From Geobacteraceae bacterium (GTDB taxonomy: Bacteria; Desulfobacterota; Desulfuromonadia; Geobacterales; Pseudopelobacteraceae): a stretch of DNA of 64,000 nucleotides. Both the position numbers and the translations under genes were made by a program. Below are positions 58,182 through 64,000 of the stretch, piece by piece; positions within the stretch are counted from its first letter, which is position 1; each line of letters begins with the position of its first letter. The stretch covers positions 62,001 through 126,000 of the forward strand of contig JADKKR010000002.1 of assembly GCA_016720395.1 (NCBI GenBank), given 5' to 3'. The notes below the pieces were generated by a model. The model was not told the origin of the DNA. It did not search any database and saw nothing but the letters and a program-made list of their open reading frames with translations.

Positions 58182-59273
58182 ATGTGCAAAAAAATCTTTA
58201 TCGGCGCAACCGGCCAGCACTGCGGCAAGACCACCATCAGCCTGTCGCTCATGCACCTGGCAAGCAAGAAGTACCCGCGGGTCGGCTTCATCAAGCCGAT
58301 CGGTCCCAAGTGCATAGCATACAAGGGGCGCACCATGGATATGGACGCGGCCATGATCGCCGGGGTGTATAACCTGGATGCAGACGCACACCTCATGTCC
58401 CCCATGACGCTTACCCCCGGACTGACGCGCCGGTTCCTGGACGGGGAGATCTCTCCTGACTATCCACGGGATGTCATCCTCAAGGCCATCGAACAGCTCG
58501 AGAAAAAGAATGATTTCCTGATTATCGAGGGCGCAGGCCATGGCGGAGTCGGCTCGGTTGTCGGTATGAACAATGCCTGTACGGCTGCCCTGACCGGGGC
58601 TCCGGTCTTAATGGTGACCGGTGGAGGTATCGGCAGTGTCATTGATGCCGTGGAACTCAACCTCGCTTTGTATAAGGAAACCAAAGCCGATGTGCGCCTG
58701 ATCATGGTCAACAAACTGGTGGCGGAAAAACGGGAGCGATCGCTGACATACCTTCGCAAGGCCTTTTCCAGCAAGAACATCCTGGTGACCAGCGCATTCG
58801 ATTTTTCACCGATCCTGGCCCACCCGACCCTGCAGCACGTGGCTGAACTGCTGGAACTGCCGCTGATGGGCGACCCCTCAGAACGAAGCCGCATCTGCCA
58901 CAACATCCAGCTTGGTGCCGCATCCTCGCAGCGCGTGATCGATCACCTGGAAGACTCGACGCTGCTGATCGTCACCAGCTCACGTGATGAGCTGATCGTG
59001 ACGGCATCGTCACTGCATCACATCCCTGACTTCAAGAAACGCCTGACCGGCCTTATCATCAGCGGTCATGCCCCCATGTCCAACATAACCCGGCAGATAC
59101 TCGAAGACAGCAGGATCCCCTATATCCGGATTGAGGAGACCTCTTCGGATGTTTTTTCACTGCTGCGCGAGCACGTCTCCAAGATCGGCCCTGATGATCT
59201 GGAAAAAATCGAACTGGTCAACTCCATGGCCGATCAGTACATTGATTTCGACACCATCGACGCCATGCTGTGA
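58182..59273 (+). CDS. P-loop ATPase resembling the N-terminal part of phosphotransacetylase (DRTGG domain)
   Basis: The 363 residues have a dethiobiotin-synthetase-like P-loop (IFIGATGQHCGKTTISLSLMH, 5-25), VGFIKPIGPK and DFLIIEGAGHGGVGSVVG. A C-terminal DRTGG-like domain follows (RVIDHLEDSTLLIVTSSRDELIVTASS...GLIISGHAPMSNI). It matches the regulatory N-terminal portion of long Pta enzymes, here without the Pta catalytic domain. The function of such stand-alone proteins is not established. It starts just after the PilZ gene and may be in its operon. Confidence 0.85.
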   Translation: MCKKIFIGATGQHCGKTTISLSLMHLASKKYPRVGFIKPIGPKCIAYKGRTMDMDAAMIAGVYNLDADAHLMSPMTLTPGLTRRFLDGEISPDYPRDVILKAIEQLEKKNDFLIIEGAGHGGVGSVVGMNNACTAALTGAPVLMVTGGGIGSVIDAVELNLALYKETKADVRLIMVNKLVAEKRERSLTYLRKAFSSKNILVTSAFDFSPILAHPTLQHVAELLELPLMGDPSERSRICHNIQLGAASSQRVIDHLEDSTLLIVTSSRDELIVTASSLHHIPDFKKRLTGLIISGHAPMSNITRQILEDSRIPYIRIEETSSDVFSLLREHVSKIGPDDLEKIELVNSMADQYIDFDTIDAML

Positions 59274-59413
59274 CGTTTCAGCCTGAATGACCCTCGCCTG
59301 AGCTTCATCGAAACTTTCCCGCTTCCCCGCCCCTGACAGAGCCTCAAGAAAATACGACTTATTGTGTCATACCTCCGTGTTACCTTTATAAAAAAGATCA
59401 CGGGAGGTTTGGC

Positions 59414-59599
59414 ATGGAACCGATTGTACTGCTTGGGTTGATAGTTGTCGGGTATGGCGGATATGTGGCTGTGCTGGATTTGCTGGGGGATCTGTCAGGC
59501 TGTTTTCCCCGGCGGGCAGCCAGGGCTGCAGTGCGGTTCAGCGGACGGTGGCAGGGCTTGAAGTCTCCCGTCAAGAAGATGGCGGGGATGCACATTTGA
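59414..59599 (+). CDS. Possible small membrane protein
   Basis: A 61-codon ORF with a strong GGGAGG ribosome site 6 nt before ATG. The first half is hydrophobic (VLLGLIVVGYGGYVAVLDLLG), the second basic. Its second half is antisense to the end of ttcA, so the basic part could be a shadow. No homologue is recognised. The start region and the TATAAA upstream (59388-59393) argue that it may be expressed. Confidence 0.35.
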   Translation: MEPIVLLGLIVVGYGGYVAVLDLLGDLSGCFPRRAARAAVRFSGRWQGLKSPVKKMAGMHI

Positions 59600-60325
59600 G
59601 AGTGCTGTGAGCAGACTGTTTTTTATATGGGGAATGTCCTTCTCAAGAGAAGTCAGAAGCTCTTTCATCCTCTGACGCTGCAGGTCGGGGGAACCGGCAA
59701 CCGGACACGAACACGACACGACCGGCAGCCCGGCGTCAGCAGCGAGCCGGGCGGTATCTTCTTCGGCAACGTATACCAGCGGGCGGATAACGGTAACGTC
59801 CCCGCTGTCGGCAAGCATGCAGGCAGACATGGCCTTGATCGAGCCGACGAAAAACTGGTTGAGCAGAAGGGTTTCGATGAAATCATCCCGATGGTGGCCG
59901 AGGGCCAACTTGTTATACCCCATCTGGCGGACCGTGCCGTAGAGTGTGCCCCTTTTCAACCGGGCGCAGAGTGAGCAGAATGATGAACCGGGACGAAGCT
60001 TCTCCTGAATGATGTCATAATGGGTGGTAGAAAGTACGCGGTGACAGAAACCGTTGTCCGCACAGAACCGTGAGACAGAGGCTGCATCGAAGCCGGGGTA
60101 GCCGGCATCCACCGTCAGCGCTGTCAGTTCGAACCGCACCGGAGCCCTTCGCTGCAGTTCACCCAGAAGCATCAGCAGACAGTAAGAATCCTTACCGCCT
60201 GAAAGTCCGACCGCAATGCGATCCCCTTCCTCTATCATACCGAAGTCAGCAACGGCCTTCCCCATCTGGTGACGCAACCGTCGATAGAGCGGATGATTTT
60301 TCAATTCATCCCGCAGAGCGGTCAT
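59495..60325 (-). CDS. ttcA: TtcA-like tRNA 2-thiolation enzyme
   Basis: The 276-residue PP-loop protein has SGGKDS (ATP-binding, near 43-48) and CxxC in SSFCSLCARLKRG (cluster Cys). GHHRDDFIETLLLN is also typical. It inserts sulfur at C32 of certain tRNAs in E. coli, though substrate cannot be assigned with certainty for this lineage. The ATG overlaps metX by 4 nt, so it is probably co-transcribed with metX under SAM control, an odd pairing that may reflect shared sulfur metabolism. Confidence 0.9.
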   Translation of the reverse strand: MTALRDELKNHPLYRRLRHQMGKAVADFGMIEEGDRIAVGLSGGKDSYCLLMLLGELQRRAPVRFELTALTVDAGYPGFDAASVSRFCADNGFCHRVLSTTHYDIIQEKLRPGSSFCSLCARLKRGTLYGTVRQMGYNKLALGHHRDDFIETLLLNQFFVGSIKAMSACMLADSGDVTVIRPLVYVAEEDTARLAADAGLPVVSCSCPVAGSPDLQRQRMKELLTSLEKDIPHIKNSLLTALSNVHPRHLLDGRLQALPPSAEPHCSPGCPPGKTA

Positions 60326-61434
60326 GGACGATCGACCGCCGCATTCTCGATAAACGAACGGACACAGGGTGCAAAGGTTTCATGCTCCAGCAGAAAGGCG
60401 TCATGGCCGTAGGCCGATTCGATGAGATGGTATTCGGCCGTCTTGCCCAGGCCGTTCAGACAGGAGACCATCTCCTCGGTCTGATAGGGGGGATAGAGCC
60501 AGTCCGAGGTGAAGGCAAAGAACTGGATCGGGGCGGTTACCGTACTGAACGCTTCCGCCATGGATTCACATCCCCAGGCGACATCATACAGGTCCAGTGC
60601 CTTGGCCAGATACAGGAAGGAGTTGGCATCAAAACGATCGACGAAACTATAGCCGTTGTAGTTCAGGTAGCGCTCTACCTCGAACTGACCGAAGAAATCG
60701 AACTGGCCGTCTTTGGCTGAAAATCGCCTCCCGAACTTTGCATTCATCGATTCGTCGGACAGAAAGGTAATATGGCCGATGCCACGGGCCAATGCCAGCC
60801 CGTCCTTGGGGTTGTGTTTGTACTCTCCCTTGCGCCAGGTCGGGTCATTGAAGATCGCCCAGCGGGCCACGGCGTTCAGGGCAATCGCCTGGGGGGAGGG
60901 TCGCGGCGTAGCAGCCAGCACGATCGCCGAGGCGACCGAGTCAGGATGCTGAGTAGCCCATTCCAGTGCCTGCATGCCGCCCATGCTGCCACCCATCACG
61001 CATAACAGACGCTGAATGCCGAGCGCATCGATGAGCAGTTTCTGGGCCCGTACCATATCCCGCACGGTGACGACCGGGAAGGTCAGGTTGTAGCGCCTGC
61101 CTGTTTTGGGATTGATGGAGGCCGGACCGGTCGATCCGTAGCAGGAACCGATCACGTTGGGACAGATGACAAAATAACGGTCGGTATCGAGCAGTTTCCC
61201 CGGCCCGACGATGGCATCCCACCATCCCGGTTTGGGGTCTTCGGCGCTTGACTTTCCGGCCAGGTGGGCATTGCCGGTCCAGGCGTGTTCGACCAGGATG
61301 GCGTTCGAGGCGGCAGCGTTGAGAACCCCGTAGGTTTCGTACACCAGGGTGATCGGCGCGAGGATTCGCCCGCTGTCCAGGCGGATGCCCGAGTCAAAGG
61401 TTTTGGTTTGTTCGGTGACAATGCCGACTGACAT
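60322..61434 (-). CDS. metX: Homoserine O-acetyltransferase
   Basis: MetX activates homoserine for methionine synthesis. The alpha/beta-hydrolase of 370 residues has the nucleophile Ser in CVMGGSMGGMQALEWA, GPASINPKTGRRYNLTFP, FTSDWLYPPYQTEEM (Asp) and SAYGHDAFLLE (His). ATG 61434 is the start usual for the family; the frame is open to 61491 but within the riboswitch terminator. Its ribosome site AAGGGG lies in the terminator's second arm. A SAM-I riboswitch controls it; ttcA follows with a 4-nt overlap. Confidence 0.96.
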   Translation of the reverse strand: MSVGIVTEQTKTFDSGIRLDSGRILAPITLVYETYGVLNAAASNAILVEHAWTGNAHLAGKSSAEDPKPGWWDAIVGPGKLLDTDRYFVICPNVIGSCYGSTGPASINPKTGRRYNLTFPVVTVRDMVRAQKLLIDALGIQRLLCVMGGSMGGMQALEWATQHPDSVASAIVLAATPRPSPQAIALNAVARWAIFNDPTWRKGEYKHNPKDGLALARGIGHITFLSDESMNAKFGRRFSAKDGQFDFFGQFEVERYLNYNGYSFVDRFDANSFLYLAKALDLYDVAWGCESMAEAFSTVTAPIQFFAFTSDWLYPPYQTEEMVSCLNGLGKTAEYHLIESAYGHDAFLLEHETFAPCVRSFIENAAVDRP

Positions 61435-61469
61435 CAAAAAAGCCCCTTCGCACAAACAGAGAAGGGGCT
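61435..61469 (-). terminator. Terminator of the SAM riboswitch, overlapping the metX ribosome site
   Basis: The 9-bp stem AGCCCCTTC / GAAGGGGCT with an 11-nt loop is followed on the minus strand by TTTTTT and then GATG. The metX AAGGGG Shine-Dalgarno is part of the second arm, and the T-run is the spacer before ATG. Confidence 0.85.
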
Positions 61470-61491
61470 GAAACGATCGTTCACAGCGCAC

Positions 61492-61588
61492 CTCTCATCT
61501 TTGCCTTTCGGCAGGAATTAGCACCTGACGCCCCATTGGCCGGTTGCTGTGGTTTCGCAGGGCCTTTCCCTCCACCACTCTCGATAAG
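61492..61588 (-). promoter_or_regulatory. SAM-I riboswitch (S box)
   Basis: The minus strand contains CTTATCGAGAGTGGTGGAGG, GGCCC..AACC and AGGTGCTAATTCCTGC, and closes with AGATGAGAG pairing with the start (P1). These are the conserved S-box elements. SAM binding favours the terminator, silencing metX-ttcA when methionine/SAM is plentiful. Confidence 0.95.
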
Positions 61589-61604
61589 CAGGTTTTATGA
61601 AGGC

Positions 61605-61634
61605 AGAATACAGAAAGATGACGACGGTTGTCAA
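61605..61634 (-). promoter_or_regulatory. Promoter of metX
   Basis: A perfect TTGACA and TATTCT on the minus strand, 18 nt apart, just before the SAM-I aptamer. Confidence 0.55.
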
Positions 61635-61689
61635 TCAAATATGCCTCCGGACAGCGCGTCCAGGGCTGGCTGCCGGCCGTCAAAATATC

Positions 61690-61718
61690 TGGAAAACAGG
61701 GGCGGCATCTGCTATAAT
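61690..61718 (+). promoter_or_regulatory. Promoter of the lipoprotein gene
   Basis: An extended -10 TGC-TATAAT (61710-61718) with only a weak -35 (about 61690). The leader to ATG 61766 is about 40 nt. With the SAM riboswitch, this accounts for the gap 61435-61765. Confidence 0.5.
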
Positions 61719-61765
61719 ATAGGATCATAAAATCCGGCATTGCATGCCGTCTGTAAGGAGGCTAC

Positions 61766-62782
61766 ATGAAAAGACTGCTGCTGTTGAGTATGTTGTTTGC
61801 CACTGTCGTAACGGGCTGCTCACAGAACCACTTTAACATTCCGACCGAGAATTTCGCGGAGAGGGTTAGGGCGCTTGGTGTTGCTCCTATTATCGTTGAC
61901 GTTGACTCGGACATCAAGCACCCCCAGAAAGATCAGTTGGTCTCGCTGGTGGCGGAAACCAACCGGAAATACGAACAGCAACTGGTGCGCAAACTCAAAG
62001 CAACCGGCAATTTTTATACGACCGTGCTGCTGGACGGCGACCCTCAAAGCATCTTTGGAAAGCTCGTTTCCCGTCGTGAAAAACGTGATGACGCCTCGAT
62101 CCAGTACAATAAGTACCTCTGGAAGAACGATGAATTACGGGACTATATCCAGAAGAACAACCTGGATGCCGTCATGCTGCTCGTCGTTAGCGGCCTGACC
62201 AAGTCAGAGAGCGTCACATCCATCGGACAGATGAAATCGCTGACCAGTGATTATAACTACCTGATCATGACCGCCCAGATTCTGGATGCCAGCGGTTCTA
62301 TTCTCTGGGAATACCCGAATTTCCGTCGGCGCCTCCTGAGCTATGATCCGCTGATAAACCTGGAATATCCCGATTTCAACGAGGCAGAAGCCAACCTGAC
62401 TACCGGCGTGCAGGTTAAATTCAAGACCATTGAAGGCATCCGGCGCACCTTGGAGCAGAAAAGCAAGGACTGGCTGCTGCGTGAAACCCAGGAGCCGGTG
62501 GTTTACGGCAAACAGTTCGATGACATGATCTCACTCTTGAAATACGACCACGACAAGGAAAAGAAGCCCGCCGCACCTCTGTCCGAGGCTCCCCGGGTGC
62601 AACAGCCGGCCAAGGCCCCTGAAGTGACGCCGCCAGGCGCAGCACCGCCGGCTGCACCGGCTCAGCCGGCCGCCACTCCCGCCCCGGCAGTAAAGGTTCC
62701 AGAGGTCACACGGGTCCCCGTGCTGGAACAGCCGGCAAATCCGGCCGATGAGATTGTTCCCGCCAAGGGCAGTACGCTGTAG
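61766..62782 (+). CDS. Lipoprotein of unknown function
   Basis: The 338-residue protein has a lipoprotein signal (MKRLLLLSMLFATVVTGC, lipobox VTGC at 15-18). About 250 residues of mixed fold follow, with RVRALGVAPIIVDVDSDIKHP near the front. The C-terminal 70 residues are Pro/Ala-rich. The Cys18 would be lipidated and, with Ser-Gln next, sent to the outer membrane. The family is unknown; similar Desulfuromonadia lipoproteins look like membrane-biogenesis factors. OsmC follows after 45 bp. Confidence 0.8.
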   Translation: MKRLLLLSMLFATVVTGCSQNHFNIPTENFAERVRALGVAPIIVDVDSDIKHPQKDQLVSLVAETNRKYEQQLVRKLKATGNFYTTVLLDGDPQSIFGKLVSRREKRDDASIQYNKYLWKNDELRDYIQKNNLDAVMLLVVSGLTKSESVTSIGQMKSLTSDYNYLIMTAQILDASGSILWEYPNFRRRLLSYDPLINLEYPDFNEAEANLTTGVQVKFKTIEGIRRTLEQKSKDWLLRETQEPVVYGKQFDDMISLLKYDHDKEKKPAAPLSEAPRVQQPAKAPEVTPPGAAPPAAPAQPAATPAPAVKVPEVTRVPVLEQPANPADEIVPAKGSTL

Positions 62783-62827
62783 CAGGCTGGACACACGTGT
62801 AGATTTGAAGAACAGGGGGAGCTTCAC

Positions 62828-63235
62828 ATGAATCTTACGGTAACGCTGGACGGCGGGAAAAAGGTCACCGCCCATTATCCCGACGGGCTTAGCATGGTAA
62901 CAGATCAGTCGATCGAGGCCGGCGGAGAGGGAAGTGCGCCGTCACCGTTTATGGTTTTTCTCGGGGCGATTGCTACATGTGCAGGTGTCTATGTTGAAAA
63001 TTTCTGTTCACACCGCAGCATTCCCACGACCGGCATCAGCCTGACGCAACAGGCTGAATTCACCATCGACGATAATGGCAAGCGTACGCTGGCGAAGGTT
63101 TCTCTACAAGTACACCTGCCAGCGGAGTTTCCGGAAAAATACCGCACTGCCGTGCTCAAGGCGGCTGAACTGTGCGCCGTCAAAAAGGCCATCGCCAACC
63201 CGCCAGCCTTTGAAATTACTGCCGTTACAGCCTGA
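62828..63235 (+). CDS. OsmC family protein
   Basis: The 135-residue protein has the OsmC fold: Cys in AIATCAGVYVENF and the second Cys in AAELCAVKKAI, which together form the peroxidatic pair of the family. It may reduce organic peroxides or bind sulfane compounds. GGGGGAG precedes the ATG. A strong terminator follows 22 bp after the stop. Confidence 0.9.
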   Translation: MNLTVTLDGGKKVTAHYPDGLSMVTDQSIEAGGEGSAPSPFMVFLGAIATCAGVYVENFCSHRSIPTTGISLTQQAEFTIDDNGKRTLAKVSLQVHLPAEFPEKYRTAVLKAAELCAVKKAIANPPAFEITAVTA

Positions 63236-63257
63236 TCCGGCTGTTCGTGAACACATG

Positions 63258-63294
63258 AAAACGCCCGTCCGGAATCGTTCCGGACGGGCGTTTT
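63258..63294. terminator. Bidirectional terminator
   Basis: A perfect 17-bp stem AAAACGCCCGTCCGGAA / TTCCGGACGGGCGTTTT with a TCG loop. It ends the OsmC transcript and the convergent DUF3147 transcript. Confidence 0.9.
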
Positions 63295-63302
63295 CGTTGC
63301 CG

Positions 63303-63632
63303 TCAGCGCAGGAAATACTGGTGCAGCAGGGCCCCTCCCAGCCAGACCACTCCCCCCACCCCCAGGACGGCCGGTAGGCCGACCCCCTTACGCAGGCAGA
63401 AGAGTGCTGCCAGGAAAAATCCGATAGTCGGAAGTATCCCCCACAACACCCCCCTGGTGTAGTCGCCCAGCAGGCCAGGATTGCCCGGATTGTCGGAGGC
63501 CAGCCAGATCATCACGATCAGGCTGGTGAGCGGCATAGTGGCGATTAATCCGCCGAGAGTGGGATAACGGCGGCCGATCAGGACGCAGGAGATGATTACA
63601 AGGTTGGAAAGGGCAAGCTTTACGATAAACAT
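63303..63632 (-). CDS. DUF3147-like small membrane protein
   Basis: The 109-residue protein is almost wholly hydrophobic, with about four transmembrane helices (MFIVKLALSNLVIISCVLIG; LIATMPLTSLIVMIWLA; GILPTIGFFLAALFCL; AVLGVGGVVWLGGALLH). Members of DUF3147 have no known function. The ATG overlaps the end of the cobalt-factor methyltransferase gene by 13 nt, so it is co-transcribed with it. Confidence 0.75.
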   Translation of the reverse strand: MFIVKLALSNLVIISCVLIGRRYPTLGGLIATMPLTSLIVMIWLASDNPGNPGLLGDYTRGVLWGILPTIGFFLAALFCLRKGVGLPAVLGVGGVVWLGGALLHQYFLR

Positions 63633-64000
63633 GGCCGCCGTATGATCATCAACGACAGATAGTCCGGTGTCTGGAGAGTTATTTCAGTGAAGTCGGTGAT
63701 TACCTTCTGGCGGGGGCTCCCGACCCGCTCGACAAACAGTGTGCTCCGTTCTCTGCCCATCTGCCTGAGGGCCTCAAGAATCTCACCAAAGAGCGGTTTT
63801 ATTTTCAGCAGGACAACCGTATCGTACGTTGCCAGGGCTTCTATGACCCTTTCCATACCGGCAGTTGCAGGAATGATGGCTATCCGTTCATCGGCCTCGG
63901 CCAGGGGGACACCGGCTACGGCAGCAGAGGTGTTGATACTGGAAATTCCCGGGACAATTTCTATGCCGATCAGCGGGTAGGATTCACGGAAGATGCGCAA
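63620..64000 (-). CDS. cbiL: Precorrin-2/cobalt-factor II C20-methyltransferase, C-terminal part (partial)
   Basis: The frame continues past the window edge, so only the last 126 residues are seen. IVPGISSINTSAAVAGVPLAEADERIAIIPA and MIIRRPC match the end of CbiL/CobI tetrapyrrole methylases. The enzyme methylates C20 in the cobalamin pathway, which would supply B12 to the methylmalonyl-CoA mutase encoded here. The gene probably starts a few hundred bases beyond the edge, perhaps within a cbi operon. Confidence 0.85.
   Translation of the reverse strand: MRIFRESYPLIGIEIVPGISSINTSAAVAGVPLAEADERIAIIPATAGMERVIEALATYDTVVLLKIKPLFGEILEALRQMGRERSTLFVERVGSPRQKVITDFTEITLQTPDYLSLMIIRRPCLS

Overview
This window looks like a chromosomal segment of a mesophilic, strictly anaerobic member of the Desulfuromonadia (Geobacter / Pelobacter propionicus / Trichlorobacter neighbourhood). 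That placement is inferred from moderately high GC, def-fmt-DUF116, hisZ-purA, the Mla-type lipid operon, a methylmalonyl-CoA module with separately encoded carboxylase subunits, orphan [NiFe]-hydrogenase subunits, a predicted selenoprotein and many c-di-GMP related genes. No database was consulted. There is no rRNA, CRISPR array, prophage or classical insertion sequence.

Layout. 0-1 kb: the 3' end of glnE, a predicted selenocysteine-containing AhpD-like protein (in-frame TGA in a CxxU motif followed by a perfect bSECIS hairpin) and a duplicated Cys-rich mini-protein. 1-3.5 kb: def-fmt-DUF116. 3.5-9.8 kb: a secreted TPR protein, a giant GH13 protein and an orphan hydrogenase-type Fe-S subunit. 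10-16.5 kb: mlaE-EVE-mlaF-mlaD, Ppx/GppA, CHAD protein, TIGR04282 glycosyltransferase. 16.6-17.1 kb: tRNA-Glu and tRNA-Lys, each with its own promoter and terminator. 17-27 kb: DUF362 ferredoxin protein, DksA-like factor, rimO, yajQ, lolA, a frameshifted cheA, cheY, gatCAB. 27-36.5 kb: rplM-rpsI, an acyl-CoA ligase, argC, hisZ-purA and a secreted protein. 36.8-48.4 kb: a porin with a long leader, then the propionate/methylmalonyl-CoA block (epimerase, mutase, biotin carboxylase-BCCP, carboxyltransferase), an XRE-cupin regulator and a GlcF-like Fe-S oxidoreductase. 48.5-64 kb: uvrB, orphan [NiFe]-hydrogenase large subunit, gltX, GGDEF protein, a TPP-riboswitch thiSGE operon, PilZ protein, P-loop protein, ttcA, SAM-I-riboswitch metX, a lipoprotein, OsmC and the end of cbiL.

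The most unusual layer is not the genes but two families of palindromic repeats. The first has paired arms built from three CACAGAG-like units and occurs nine times between 20.8 and 52.3 kb, nearly always just beyond a stop codon. One copy encloses a GxxExxY (PD-(D/E)XK-like) gene whose N-terminus is encoded by the repeat arm, suggesting an autonomous element with MITE-like derivatives. The second is a 78-bp cloverleaf of C/G-rich hairpins. One copy fills the hisZ leader; the other is inserted in frame within uvrB and adds 26 residues to the protein.

Functionally, acetyl/propionyl-CoA metabolism (ligase, carboxylase, epimerase, mutase) sits near a candidate dedicated regulator, and the riboswitches tie thiamine and methionine synthesis to TPP and SAM. 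Two single hydrogenase subunits lie apart from any partner subunits, which points to rearrangement of hydrogenase loci.
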